This document shows, piece by piece, positions 49,973-58,791 of a stretch of DNA of 64,000 bases. The DNA is from an uncultured Bacteroidales bacterium (GTDB taxonomy: Bacteria > Bacteroidota > Bacteroidia > Bacteroidales > UBA932), in assembly GCA_900318015.1 (NCBI GenBank), contig ONJB01000002.1, positions 33,999 through 97,998 of the forward strand. The letters run 5' to 3'. The notes beneath the pieces are model-generated. The model was given only the letters and a program-made list of their open reading frames with translations. It had not been told where the DNA came from and searched no databases. The stretch's first letter is position 1. Every line of letters begins with the position of its first letter. A program made the translations under genes and the position numbers.

Positions 49973-50539
49973 ATGGAGAAACCGTTGGATACGTCATTGC
50001 TGGACCGGGCGATCCGTTTCGCCGTCGAGGCCCATTCCGGGGTGGAACGGCGGGGAAAAGGATTCCCGTACATCGTCCATCCGATGGAGGCGATGGCCAT
50101 TGTCGCCACGATGACGCCTGACCAGGAGATCCTGGCCGCCGCGGCCCTCCATGATGTGGTGGAGGATACGGACGTGACCCTGGACGATATCCGTTCCCGA
50201 TTCGGCGACCGGGTCGCGCAGCTCGTGGACACCGAAAGCGACCACTTCAAGGACGAGATGGACTGGCGTACCCGGAAAGAGGACTCCCTCAAACGGCTCC
50301 GGGCGGCCACCCGTGACGAGAAGATCGTCGCATTGGGCGACAAACTGTCCAACATGCGGGCCATCGCCCGCGACTACAACTCCGAAGGGGAGGTATTCTG
50401 GGACCGCTTCCGCGTCAAGGAGAAATCCGTCCACGGATGGCGCTACCATGCCCTGCTGGACGCCTTCGCCGAACTTTCCGACACCTATGCATACCAGGAA
50501 TTCGAATTCCTGGTGAACCGCATTTTCCCGACCGACTGA
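49973..50539 (+). CDS. HD-domain (p)ppGpp hydrolase-like protein (MESH1/SpoT-type)
   Basis: A 188-residue cytoplasmic protein consisting of one HD domain of the SpoT/MESH1 type. All residues known to matter in Rel hydrolase domains can be placed: His36 in YIVHP, His60/Asp61 with Glu64/Asp65 in LHDVVEDTD, and Asp123 with Asn127 in GDKLSNMR. It is therefore probably an active, Mn2+-dependent (p)ppGpp 3'-pyrophosphohydrolase. ATG 49973 is chosen over the upstream TTG because it lies 2 bases after the synthetase stop. Gene pairing suggests that it removes what its neighbour makes. An alternative is a hydrolase for another nucleotide or modified sugar nucleotide, as seen in some small HD proteins. 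Confidence 0.87.
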   Translation: MEKPLDTSLLDRAIRFAVEAHSGVERRGKGFPYIVHPMEAMAIVATMTPDQEILAAAALHDVVEDTDVTLDDIRSRFGDRVAQLVDTESDHFKDEMDWRTRKEDSLKRLRAATRDEKIVALGDKLSNMRAIARDYNSEGEVFWDRFRVKEKSVHGWRYHALLDAFAELSDTYAYQEFEFLVNRIFPTD

Positions 50540-50543
50540 GCCG

Positions 50544-51386
50544 ATGGATACCTGGGAAGCGATACGGATCGACCTGGCTGATTACGAGTATGCCGGCGAA
50601 GGGGCCAACGGGGTGAGCTTCAACCACCGTTACGACCCCGACGTCATGCTCAAGCTTTACCGGCCCGGCATGGTTCTCCAGCCGCTGGACGAGATGCGTA
50701 TCGCGCGGAAGGTGTTCGAGACCGGTATTCCGACGCCGGAACCGGGAGATTACGTGACGGATGGAACGCGTTTCGGCGTCCGTTTCCGCCGCATCCGGAA
50801 CAAGGTGTCGTACGCCCGTGCCGTGGGAGACCATCCCGAAAACGTAGTCCGCTATGCGGAGGAGTTTGCGGGAATGTGCCGTGAGCTGCATGCCACGCAC
50901 GTGGATACGGCCGCTTTCGAATGTGTGAAAGACCGGTATGCCCGCCAGCTGGCGGAGAATCCCTTCTTCACCCCGCTGGAGAAAGACCGGCTGCTCCGGT
51001 TCATCCAGGAGGCGCCGGACACCGATACCGCCATCCACGGCGACCTTCAGTACGGAAATGCCATTTTCGCAGGCGATGAGCGCTTTTTCATCGACCTGGG
51101 CGATTTTTGTTATGGCTATCCGCTGTTCGACATCGGGATGGTGTATTGCACCGCCTTCCTCAGCGAACCGGACTTTGTCCGGGATGCCTTCCATATGGAA
51201 CCGGCCCTCTCCGTCCGTTTCTGGAAGGCTTTCGCGCCTGCCTATTTCGGGACCGACCGGCCGCTCCGGGACATCGAGGCCGAGGTGCGGCCCTTCGCCG
51301 GCCTGAAGACCATCATCGTGGAACGGGACATGGGGCGGCCGATGCCTACGCTCCGGGAAGCCCTGAAACCTATCCTCCAGCCCTGA
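50544..51386 (+). CDS. APH-fold phosphotransferase (TIGR02172-like kinase)
   Basis: A 280-residue protein with the aminoglycoside-phosphotransferase/choline-kinase fold. The catalytic loop HGDLQYGN begins at His165 (Asp167 as base, Asn172 for metal) and FFIDLGDF follows as the DxD/DFG-equivalent. The N-terminal lobe holds GEGANGVSF (nucleotide loop) and VMLKLYRPG (Lys). It resembles the paralogous family TIGR02172, described first in Fibrobacter succinogenes, of unknown substrate. There is no reason in the sequence to call it antibiotic resistance. It sits 4 bases after the HD gene and 6 before the phosphatase, so it belongs to the same unit. Confidence 0.8.
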   Translation: MDTWEAIRIDLADYEYAGEGANGVSFNHRYDPDVMLKLYRPGMVLQPLDEMRIARKVFETGIPTPEPGDYVTDGTRFGVRFRRIRNKVSYARAVGDHPENVVRYAEEFAGMCRELHATHVDTAAFECVKDRYARQLAENPFFTPLEKDRLLRFIQEAPDTDTAIHGDLQYGNAIFAGDERFFIDLGDFCYGYPLFDIGMVYCTAFLSEPDFVRDAFHMEPALSVRFWKAFAPAYFGTDRPLRDIEAEVRPFAGLKTIIVERDMGRPMPTLREALKPILQP

Positions 51387-51392
51387 CGAAGT

Positions 51393-53582
51393 ATGGCGAA
51401 AAAGCGCGGTAAACAGTTGGGATATGCCTTCCAGGCCCTCGCGACGGTCATCGTTGCGTTGGCTACGCTGGAAGCGACCTCCCTGCTCCAGTATTACTTC
51501 TCGCGGAAATCGATCTACGAGGAGGCCACCCGCCGGGCAGAAGGCCAGCTCCAGACAACCAACCTGGAGATCACCGACGTACTGGACCAGGTGGAAACCA
51601 CCGTGCGTAACAATGTATGGCCGGTGCGCAAGACCCTGGTCCATCCGGACAGCCTGTGGTCCCTGGCCCGCCGGATCGTGGATTGCAATTCTTTCGTGTC
51701 CGGAACCGCCATCGCCCTCGTAGAAGACTATTTCCCGCAGAAAGGCCGGCTGTTTTCCCCCTATGCCTACCGCAACGGGGACCGGGTCGACACCCTCCAG
51801 CTGGGCCGGGAATCCTATGCGTATCCCGAGAAGGAATGGTTCAGCAAACCGCTCGAGACCGGCGAAGGATACTGGTCCGAGCCGTACTTTGACACGGGTG
51901 GCGGCGAGATGCTGATGACCACTTACTCGCTTCCCGTGACCGACATGCAGGGCCGGGTGGCGGCGATCCTGACTGCCGACATTTCCCTGGACTGGTTCAC
52001 CGACCTGGTGGGCAGTATCCCGGAGTACCCCCATGCATTCAGCGCCCTGATCAGCCGTACCGGACAGCTCATGGTATGCCCGGCGCCGGCCCTGGTGATG
52101 AAGAAGACTGTCCAGGAAGTGGCCGCCGACCTGGCGGATTCCACCGCCGTCCGGGACATCGCCCTGGCCATGCTCGCCGGAGAGCGGGGGAGCCGGCAGG
52201 TCCTGTACAATGGGGAGAAAGAGTATGTCTTCTATGCCCCGATCGACCGGGCGAACTGGTCCATGGCGATCGTCATCCCGCACAAGGAGATCTACGGGGA
52301 TGTCCAGCGGGTGGCGCTCATCGTCATCCTCCTGCAGGTCCTCGGTATCCTGGTGATGAGCTACATCCTGTACAAGGCAGTGAAGAACCAGATGCGTTTC
52401 CGGGAAGTGTCCGAGAAGAAGAGCCGCATCGACAGCGAACTCCGGGTCGCCCGGGACATCCAGATGTCGATGATCCCGACCTCCTTCCTGCCGGCGCCCG
52501 GGCAGACAGACGTGGACATATCCGGCATCGTCGTGCCCGCCAAGGAGGTGGGCGGTGACCTGTACGACTTCTATGACCGGGATGGAAAGCTCTTTTTCTG
52601 CATCGGCGACGTCAGCGGCAAGGGCGTGCCCGCCGCCTTGGTGATGTCCGTCACCCGCAGCCTTTTCCGCTCGGTTTCGGCCCATGAGAAAAACCCGCAG
52701 CGGATTGTCTCCGTGATGAACGAGTCCTTGGCGGACTTGAACGAGAACAACATGTTCGTCACCTGCTTCCTGGGCGTGCTGGACCTCGCTTCGGGTCATC
52801 TCCGGTATTGCAACGCCGGCCACAATGCCCCGGTCCGGATCGGCCCGGGCAAGGCGGCTTTCCTGGATGTCGTCCCGAACCTTCCGCTAGGCGTGATGCC
52901 CGGCATGCAGTATCAGGAACAGGAAACCAATCTCTCCTCCGGGGAAGGCCTTTTCCTGTACACCGACGGACTCACGGAGGCGGAAAACGCCGATTATCAG
53001 CTTTTCGGGGAAGCGCGGCTGCTGGAGAATGCGGTCCGCTTCGGCGGCGAGAAGGCAGGCGCTTTCGTGAAGTCGATGGCCGGCGCGGTGAAATCCCATA
53101 TCCACGGCATCGATCCCAGCGACGACCTGACGATGCTGGCCGTCCGTTTCACGAATCCCTCCCCGTCCACCGGCGACGTGCGGCGCCTGACACTCCGCAA
53201 CGATATCGATGAAATACCCAAGCTCCATGCGCTCATCCAGTCCATCGCCGATGAGACCGACATGGACCATGCGCTGGCCATGAGCCTGAACCTGGCGCTC
53301 GAAGAAGCCGTTTCCAACGTAATGCTCTATGCCTATCCGGCCGGTTCGCCGGGCCAGGTGGACATCGAGGCCGCCGTCCTGGATGACCGCATCGATTTCC
53401 GGGTTTCCGACAGCGGCGTGCCGTTCGATCCCACGGTCGCGTCCGATCCGGACCTTGCGGCCGACCTGAAGGACCGCCCGATCGGCGGACTGGGCATCTT
53501 CCTGGTCAAGCGGATCATGGACGACGTGTCTTACACTTGGGAAGACGGCAAGAATATCCTGACTATGACAAAAAAGAGATAA
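51393..53582 (+). CDS. Cache-SpoIIE phosphatase fused to an RsbW-type kinase (partner-switch sensor)
   Basis: A 729-residue inner-membrane protein. A first membrane helix (about 10-30, YAFQALATVIVALATLEA) and a second (about 308-330, ALIVILLQVLGILVMSYILY) bracket an extracytoplasmic Cache-like sensor domain. Then comes a PP2C-type SpoIIE/RsbU phosphatase (about 350-590: ARDIQMSMIP, KEVGGDLYDFY, GDVSGKGVPAALVM, YTDGLTEAEN, DDLTMLAVRF) and a C-terminal HATPase_c_2 kinase (about 600-729) with the N-box LALEEAVSNVMLYAY and the G-box GGLGIFLVK. Phosphatase and kinase for the same STAS partner are thus in one chain. The STAS protein is the next gene, 2 bases on. An external signal would set the phosphorylation state of the antagonist. 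Confidence 0.92.
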   Translation: MAKKRGKQLGYAFQALATVIVALATLEATSLLQYYFSRKSIYEEATRRAEGQLQTTNLEITDVLDQVETTVRNNVWPVRKTLVHPDSLWSLARRIVDCNSFVSGTAIALVEDYFPQKGRLFSPYAYRNGDRVDTLQLGRESYAYPEKEWFSKPLETGEGYWSEPYFDTGGGEMLMTTYSLPVTDMQGRVAAILTADISLDWFTDLVGSIPEYPHAFSALISRTGQLMVCPAPALVMKKTVQEVAADLADSTAVRDIALAMLAGERGSRQVLYNGEKEYVFYAPIDRANWSMAIVIPHKEIYGDVQRVALIVILLQVLGILVMSYILYKAVKNQMRFREVSEKKSRIDSELRVARDIQMSMIPTSFLPAPGQTDVDISGIVVPAKEVGGDLYDFYDRDGKLFFCIGDVSGKGVPAALVMSVTRSLFRSVSAHEKNPQRIVSVMNESLADLNENNMFVTCFLGVLDLASGHLRYCNAGHNAPVRIGPGKAAFLDVVPNLPLGVMPGMQYQEQETNLSSGEGLFLYTDGLTEAENADYQLFGEARLLENAVRFGGEKAGAFVKSMAGAVKSHIHGIDPSDDLTMLAVRFTNPSPSTGDVRRLTLRNDIDEIPKLHALIQSIADETDMDHALAMSLNLALEEAVSNVMLYAYPAGSPGQVDIEAAVLDDRIDFRVSDSGVPFDPTVASDPDLAADLKDRPIGGLGIFLVKRIMDDVSYTWEDGKNILTMTKKR

Positions 53583-53584
53583 TC

Positions 53585-53887
53585 ATGGAAGTACACATCA
53601 CTGAATCCGAAGGAACGATGACGGCCCGCCTGGTAGGCCGCCTGGACACGCCGGCCGCCACGGAGGTGATCCGCGAAATCCAGCCGATGCTGGACAACGC
53701 CGGGAAAAACCTCCTGCTCGACTGCTCGGAAATGACGTATATCAGCAGTTCCGGCCTCCGTATCTTCCTCACGCTCCGCAAGGCGGCGGCCGCCGCCGGC
53801 GGACATGTCGTCGTCGAAGGCCTCTCGAACGAGATCCGGCAGGTCTTCATGATGACCGGGTTCCTCCAGCTTTTCGAAATCAAGTAG
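53585..53887 (+). CDS. STAS-domain anti-sigma-factor antagonist (RsbV/SpoIIAA-like)
   Basis: A 100-residue, single-domain STAS protein. The conserved segment LLDCSEMTYISSSGLRIFL carries the Ser that RsbW-type kinases phosphorylate (SSSG). ATG 53585 is 2 bases after the previous stop; the open frame upstream has no sensible start. It should be the substrate of the fused phosphatase/kinase just upstream. No anti-sigma target or sigma factor of the sigma-B type is in the window, so the final output is unknown; Bacteroidota have few such sigma factors, which hints at a non-sigma output. Confidence 0.92.
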   Translation: MEVHITESEGTMTARLVGRLDTPAATEVIREIQPMLDNAGKNLLLDCSEMTYISSSGLRIFLTLRKAAAAAGGHVVVEGLSNEIRQVFMMTGFLQLFEIK

Positions 53888-53890
53888 CGG

Positions 53891-56035
53891 ATGAAGGACA
53901 TTTACGTGAGGCATGTCGCCGCCTTGCTGCAAGTGAAGGACTGGCAGGTGGAGAATTGTGCGGAACTCTTTGCGGAGGGCTGCACGATTCCGTTCATCAG
54001 CCGGTACCGAAAAGAGCGCACCGGCGGCCTCTCGGACGTGGAAGTAGCCGAAATCAAGCACTGGACCGAGGTGTTCACGGAGATGGAGAAGCGGAAAGCC
54101 TCCATCCTGGGCACCATCGAGGAACAGGGGAAACTGACGCCTGAACTCCGGAGCCAGATCGAGGACTGCGTGAGTTCCAGCATCCTGGAGGATTTGTACC
54201 TGCCGTTCCGCCCCAAGCGGAAAACCCGCGCTACTGTGGCGGTGGCGAAAGGACTGGAACCGTTGGCGGACCTCCTGTGGAACGGCAAGTCCCGCAATCC
54301 CGAGGCCGATGCGGCCAAGTTCGTGAAAGGGGAGGTGGCCTCCGTGGACGAGGCCCTCGCCGGTGCCCGCGACATCATTGCGGAGCGGCTGTCCGAAACG
54401 GCGGTCGTGCGGGAGAACCTGCGGGGTATCTTCCGGACCCGCCGGGTGCAGTCCAAGGCGACGAAGGCCGCCCAGACGGACCCCGCCGCGGCCAAGTACC
54501 GCACGTATTTCAACTTCTCCAATCCCATCTCCAAGATTCCTTCCTACAGCCTGCTGGCCCTGCTGCGGGCGGAGAACGAGGGATTCCTGAAACTTTCCAT
54601 CGACGCCGACGCCGAAAAGTGCGGCAACAAGATGTACTACGACTACTGCCAGGAGAAGGGGTATCCTTCCCGGGAATGCGGGCTGGAAATCCGGGCGGCC
54701 GTGGATGATGCCTACAAGCGTCTCCTGGAGCCGTCCATCACGAACGAAGTCCTGAAGGAAGCGAAACTCAAGGCCGACGTGGACTCCATCCGCGTGTTTG
54801 GAGAGAACCTGCGCCAGCTGCTGCTTGCGGCTCCGGTGGGTCAGAAGCGTACCCTGGCCATCGATCCGGGCTTCCGGACGGGCTGCAAGGTCGTCTGCCT
54901 GGACGAGCACGGCGGCCTGCTGCACCATACCGTCATCTTCCCGCATCCTCCGGCGGCGAAGAAGGTCCAGGCCATCATGACGGTCGCGGACCTGGTGGAA
55001 AAGTATGACATCGAGGTCATTGCCATCGGCAACGGCACGGCCGGCCGCGAGACGGAGGAATTCATCCGCAAGGTAGGCCTCCCTGAGCGCATCCGGATCT
55101 TCTCCGTCAGCGAGGATGGCGCTTCCGTGTATTCCGCGTCCGACGTGGCGCGGGAAGAGTTCCCGGACGAGGATGTAACGGTCCGCGGCGCGGTTTCCAT
55201 CGGCCGTCGCCTGATGGACCCGCTGGCCGAACTGGTGAAGATCGACCCGAAGTCCCTGGGAATCGGTCAGTATCAGCACGATGTGGACCAGACGCTCTTG
55301 CACGAGCAGCTGGACAATACGGTGGAGAGTTGCGTGAACAGCGTGGGCGTGAACCTGAACACGGCTAGCCCTTACCTGCTTCAATATGTGTCCGGCATCG
55401 GCCCCACCCTGGCCGACAATATCGTGGCCTACCGCGCCAAGGCGGGCGGCTACAAGTCCCGCCGGCAACTCATGGAAGTGCCCCGCCTGGGTGAGAAGGC
55501 CTTCCAGCAGTGCGCCGGCTTCCTCCGGATCCAGGGGGCGGAGAACCCGCTGGACGGCAGCGCCGTGCATCCCGAGTCCTACCATATCGTGGACCGGATG
55601 GCCCATGACCTGGGCGTTTCCACCCGCGCGCTGGTGGGCAACGCGGACCTGTGCCGGAAAATCAAGCCCCAGGATTATGTGGAGGGCGATTTCGGCCTGC
55701 CCACCGTGAACGACATCCTGAAGGAACTCGCCAAGCCCGGCCGCGACCCGCGCGCCGAGGTCCGGGAGTTCTCCTTTGCGGACGATATCCACGAGATCGA
55801 CGACCTCAAGGTCGGCATGGAATTGCCGGGCATCGTGACGAACCTCACGGCCTTCGGCGCATTCGTGGACATCGGCCTGCATGACAACGGCCTGATCCAT
55901 GCCACCAAGATGGGGGTGCGGGGAATGGCCGACCCTTCCAAGATCCTGAAACTGCACCAGCACGTGCTGGTGGAGGTGGTTTCCGTGGACTTGGAACGGA
56001 ATCGTATCGGATTGAGATTAATAAGAAAAGATTGA
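53891..56035 (+). CDS. tex: Tex-type transcription accessory protein
   Basis: A 714-residue cytoplasmic nucleic-acid-binding protein of the Tex/YhgF family. It has the N-terminal HTH-like Tex_N region (TIPFISRYRKERTGGLSD), a YqgF/RNase H-like domain (LAIDPGFRTGCKVVCLDEHG), a tandem helix-hairpin-helix domain (VNLNTASPYLLQYVSGIG) and an S1 RNA-binding domain at the C-terminus (about 635-710: GMELPGIVTNLTAFGAFVDIG). Length is at the short end of the usual 710-780. It is normally a single-copy gene involved in transcription and transcript release. It starts 3 bases after the STAS gene and the GH97 start follows 5 bases after its stop. Confidence 0.95.
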   Translation: MKDIYVRHVAALLQVKDWQVENCAELFAEGCTIPFISRYRKERTGGLSDVEVAEIKHWTEVFTEMEKRKASILGTIEEQGKLTPELRSQIEDCVSSSILEDLYLPFRPKRKTRATVAVAKGLEPLADLLWNGKSRNPEADAAKFVKGEVASVDEALAGARDIIAERLSETAVVRENLRGIFRTRRVQSKATKAAQTDPAAAKYRTYFNFSNPISKIPSYSLLALLRAENEGFLKLSIDADAEKCGNKMYYDYCQEKGYPSRECGLEIRAAVDDAYKRLLEPSITNEVLKEAKLKADVDSIRVFGENLRQLLLAAPVGQKRTLAIDPGFRTGCKVVCLDEHGGLLHHTVIFPHPPAAKKVQAIMTVADLVEKYDIEVIAIGNGTAGRETEEFIRKVGLPERIRIFSVSEDGASVYSASDVAREEFPDEDVTVRGAVSIGRRLMDPLAELVKIDPKSLGIGQYQHDVDQTLLHEQLDNTVESCVNSVGVNLNTASPYLLQYVSGIGPTLADNIVAYRAKAGGYKSRRQLMEVPRLGEKAFQQCAGFLRIQGAENPLDGSAVHPESYHIVDRMAHDLGVSTRALVGNADLCRKIKPQDYVEGDFGLPTVNDILKELAKPGRDPRAEVREFSFADDIHEIDDLKVGMELPGIVTNLTAFGAFVDIGLHDNGLIHATKMGVRGMADPSKILKLHQHVLVEVVSVDLERNRIGLRLIRKD

Positions 56036-56040
56036 GACAG

Positions 56041-58011
56041 ATGAAAAAGATTGTTTTGTTGATGGCGGCCTTCCTGGCGGCCTTTGTAGCGCAAGCGAAA
56101 GATTATGTGGTGAAATCACCGGACGGCAAGGTCGTCGTCACGGTGAGCAGTGGGGAGCACGTCTCTTACACCATCGAACGGGACGGCGTCAAGCTGCTGG
56201 CCCCTTCTAAGATCTCGATGACGCTGGTCGGCGGTTATGTATACGGTGGACGGAGCAATTTCAAGGCCACCACTAGGCGCGTGAACCAGACGATTCCGGC
56301 CAAGAACTTCAAGCGTGCCATCGTCCGCGACCATTGCAACGAGATGACCCTCTCCACCGATACGTACAGCATCGTGTTCCGCGCGTATGACGACGGCGTC
56401 GCCTACCGTTTCGTCGCCGGCGGCAAGGCCGGCGAGTTCGCCGTCGCCTATGAGCAGGCCGAATTCGCCTTCCCGTATGATTACCCGGCCTATATTCCCT
56501 ATGTGGCCCGGGACGCTTCCACCTTCGAGTCGCAGTACTTCAACTCCTTCGAGAACACGTATGCGCACCATCTCATCTCCAAGTGGGAGAAGGGCCGTCT
56601 GGCTTTCCTGCCGCTGACGGTGGAGGCTGCCAACGGCATCAAGCTTTGCATCACCGAGGCCGATCTCCGGGATTATCCGGGCATGTACCTGTGCAACCAG
56701 GAAGGGGGACGCGCCCTCCGCGGTGTCTTCGCCGGCAGTCCTGCCCGGGTGGATCAGGGCGGACATAACCAGCTGCAGGGTCTCGTCCGTACCCGCCACA
56801 ACTATCTGGCGAAGCTCACTTCGCCGCATACCTTCCCCTGGCGGGTCATCGCCATCGCGAAGGAGGACCGCCAGCTGGCCGAAAGCGACCTGACCTGGCG
56901 GCTGGCTTCCCCGGCCGCCGGCGGTGATTGGTCCTGGGTGAAGCCGGGCAAGGTAGCCTGGGACTGGTGGAATGACTGGAACATCGGCGGCGTCGATTTC
57001 AAGAGCGGCGTCAACAACGATACCTACAAGCATTATATCGACTTCGCATCCGAGCATGGCATCGAGTACGTGATCCTGGATGAAGGCTGGGCGGTGAACA
57101 AGCAGGCGGACCTGATGCAGGTGGTGCCCGAGATCGACCTGCCGGCCCTGTGCGCCTATGCCAAGCAGAAAAACGTCGGCCTGATTCTCTGGGCCGGTTA
57201 CTGGGCCTTCAACCGCGACATGGAAGGCGTGTGCAAGCACTATTCCGCCATGGGCATCAAGGGTTGGAAGATCGACTTCATGGACCGGGACGACGACCAG
57301 ATGGTGCAGTTCTATGAGAAAGCCGCCGCGACCGCCGCGAAGTACCACATGCTGGTGGACTTCCACGGCGCCTACAAGCCGACGGGTCTCCAGCGTACCT
57401 ATCCGAATGTCATGAACTTCGAAGGCATCCACGGCCTGGAACAGATGAAGTGGAGCGGCCCCGAAGTGGACCAGGTCACCTATGATGTCACGGTTCCCTT
57501 CACGCGCCTGGTGGCCGGACCGGCCGATTACACCCAGGGTGCGATGCGGAACGCCACCCGTTCCAACTACTATCCGAGCAATTCCGAACCGATGTCCCAG
57601 GGTACCCGCTGCCATCAGCTCGCCGAGTATATCGTTTTCGATGCGCCGCTGACCATGCTCTGCGATTCTCCTTCCAACTACCGGAAGGAAGAAGAGTGCA
57701 CCTCTTTCATCGCCTCCATCCCGACGGTCTGGGACGAGACCATCGCCCTGGAAGGAAAGATCGCGGAATACGTGGTCGTCGCCCGTCGGAGCGGAGACAA
57801 GTGGTATGTCGGCGCCCTGGGGAACTGGGATGAGCGCGACCTGGTCATCGACCTGTCCCGCCTGGGTGTCCGCGCCAAGCAGGGTGAGGCCTATGTCGAT
57901 GGTATCAACGCCGACAAACTGGCGCGGGACTATCGGCATGAACAGTTGTCCGTCAACGGAATCTGGAAGGTGCACCTGGCTCCGGGCGGAGGCGCCGTCC
58001 TCGTGCTGTAA
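56041..58011 (+). CDS. GH97 alpha-galactosidase-type glycosidase
   Basis: A 656-residue exported protein (signal peptide ending VAQAK). ATG 56041 is used because the frame upstream of it begins with TTG inside the tex stop. Typical GH97 layout: N-terminal beta-supersandwich (KSPDGKVVVTV), (beta/alpha)8 barrel and C-terminal sandwich. WKIDFMDRDDDQ places Asp412 at the nucleophile position of the retaining subgroup, and NFEGIHG gives Glu461 as acid/base; both agree with Asp415 and Glu470 of the retaining B. thetaiotaomicron enzyme BtGH97b. The inverting SusB-type uses other glutamates. Alpha-galactosidase activity is therefore favoured. It lies behind tex and away from the main island. Confidence 0.92.
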   Translation: MKKIVLLMAAFLAAFVAQAKDYVVKSPDGKVVVTVSSGEHVSYTIERDGVKLLAPSKISMTLVGGYVYGGRSNFKATTRRVNQTIPAKNFKRAIVRDHCNEMTLSTDTYSIVFRAYDDGVAYRFVAGGKAGEFAVAYEQAEFAFPYDYPAYIPYVARDASTFESQYFNSFENTYAHHLISKWEKGRLAFLPLTVEAANGIKLCITEADLRDYPGMYLCNQEGGRALRGVFAGSPARVDQGGHNQLQGLVRTRHNYLAKLTSPHTFPWRVIAIAKEDRQLAESDLTWRLASPAAGGDWSWVKPGKVAWDWWNDWNIGGVDFKSGVNNDTYKHYIDFASEHGIEYVILDEGWAVNKQADLMQVVPEIDLPALCAYAKQKNVGLILWAGYWAFNRDMEGVCKHYSAMGIKGWKIDFMDRDDDQMVQFYEKAAATAAKYHMLVDFHGAYKPTGLQRTYPNVMNFEGIHGLEQMKWSGPEVDQVTYDVTVPFTRLVAGPADYTQGAMRNATRSNYYPSNSEPMSQGTRCHQLAEYIVFDAPLTMLCDSPSNYRKEEECTSFIASIPTVWDETIALEGKIAEYVVVARRSGDKWYVGALGNWDERDLVIDLSRLGVRAKQGEAYVDGINADKLARDYRHEQLSVNGIWKVHLAPGGGAVLVL

Positions 58012-58030
58012 GCCGGGAATTGAAACAAAA

Positions 58031-58060
58031 AAAACGAAGGATGAACTCCTTCGTTTTTTT
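58031..58060. terminator. Bidirectional intrinsic terminator between GH97 and the purCBA-side operon
   Basis: AACGAAGGA pairs with TCCTTCGTT around a 5-base loop (58042-58046), with an A-run before and a T-run after the stem. It therefore has the right form on both strands: it ends the plus-strand unit after GH97 and the minus-strand operon, whose last stop codon (58060-58062) lies in the T-run. Confidence 0.92.
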
Positions 58061-58785
58061 TATTGCCTGCCCTTGATTTTCCGGAACCGGAGCTTGATGA
58101 CGCCCCAGAAAGCTTCGCCGAAGATGCCGCTGGACATCTTGGATGTCCCCAGCTGGCGGTTCGTGAAAATGATGGGCACCTCGCTGATCTTGAATCCCAG
58201 CCGGTAGGCGGTGTACTTCATTTCGATCTGGAAGCCGTATCCTTTCATCTGGACGGCGTCCAGGTCGATGGTTTCCAGGACCTTCCGCGTGTAGCACACG
58301 AAGCCGGCCGTGGTGTCGAACACCTTCATGCCCAGGATGCCGCGGACATAGGCCGAAGCATAATAGGACATGATGATCCGGCTCATGGGCCAGTCCACGA
58401 CGCTGACGCCGTGGCAATAGCGGGAGCCCACGGCGAGATCCGCGCCTTGCTCCGCGCAGGCGGCGTAGAGGCGGAGGAGGTCGTCCGGATTGTGCGAGAA
58501 ATCGGCATCCATCTCGAAGATGTAGTCATAGCCGTGGTCCAGGGACCATTTGAATCCGGTCAGATAGGCCGTGCCCAATCCCTGTTTCCCGCTCCGTTCA
58601 AGCAGGTGCAACCGATCCGGGAACTCCGTCTGAAGCCCTTTGACGATGGTGGCCGTCCCGTCAGGGGAGCCGTCGTCGATGATGAGGATCTGGAAATCTC
58701 CGGGAAGGGAGAACACTTTCCGGGTGATGGCTTCGATGTTCTCCTTCTCGTTGTAAGTCGGGATGATGACGATTTTCTTGTCCAT
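58060..58785 (-). CDS. GT2 polyprenol-phosphate mannosyl/glycosyltransferase (Dpm1-like)
   Basis: A 241-residue GT-A family 2 enzyme similar to dolichol/polyprenol monophosphate mannose synthases. Motifs: VIIPTYNEKENI at the start, IIDDGSPDGT, the metal-binding EMDADFSHNP (DxD-like), GSRYCHGV and GYGFQIEMKYTAYRLGF. It has no membrane-domain extension, as in the soluble Dpm1 class. It would transfer a sugar (often mannose or glucose) from a nucleotide donor to a lipid phosphate at the inner membrane. It is the last gene of the minus-strand purine operon, 6 bases after purA, an arrangement often seen in Bacteroidales. Confidence 0.93.
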   Translation of the reverse strand: MDKKIVIIPTYNEKENIEAITRKVFSLPGDFQILIIDDGSPDGTATIVKGLQTEFPDRLHLLERSGKQGLGTAYLTGFKWSLDHGYDYIFEMDADFSHNPDDLLRLYAACAEQGADLAVGSRYCHGVSVVDWPMSRIIMSYYASAYVRGILGMKVFDTTAGFVCYTRKVLETIDLDAVQMKGYGFQIEMKYTAYRLGFKISEVPIIFTNRQLGTSKMSSGIFGEAFWGVIKLRFRKIKGRQ

Positions 58786-58791
58786 TGCGTA

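Noticed and set aside
50544-51386. Aminoglycoside-resistance gene
   Set aside because: Only the kinase fold is shared; the context is a signalling unit and the sequence fits TIGR02172-like proteins of unknown substrate.
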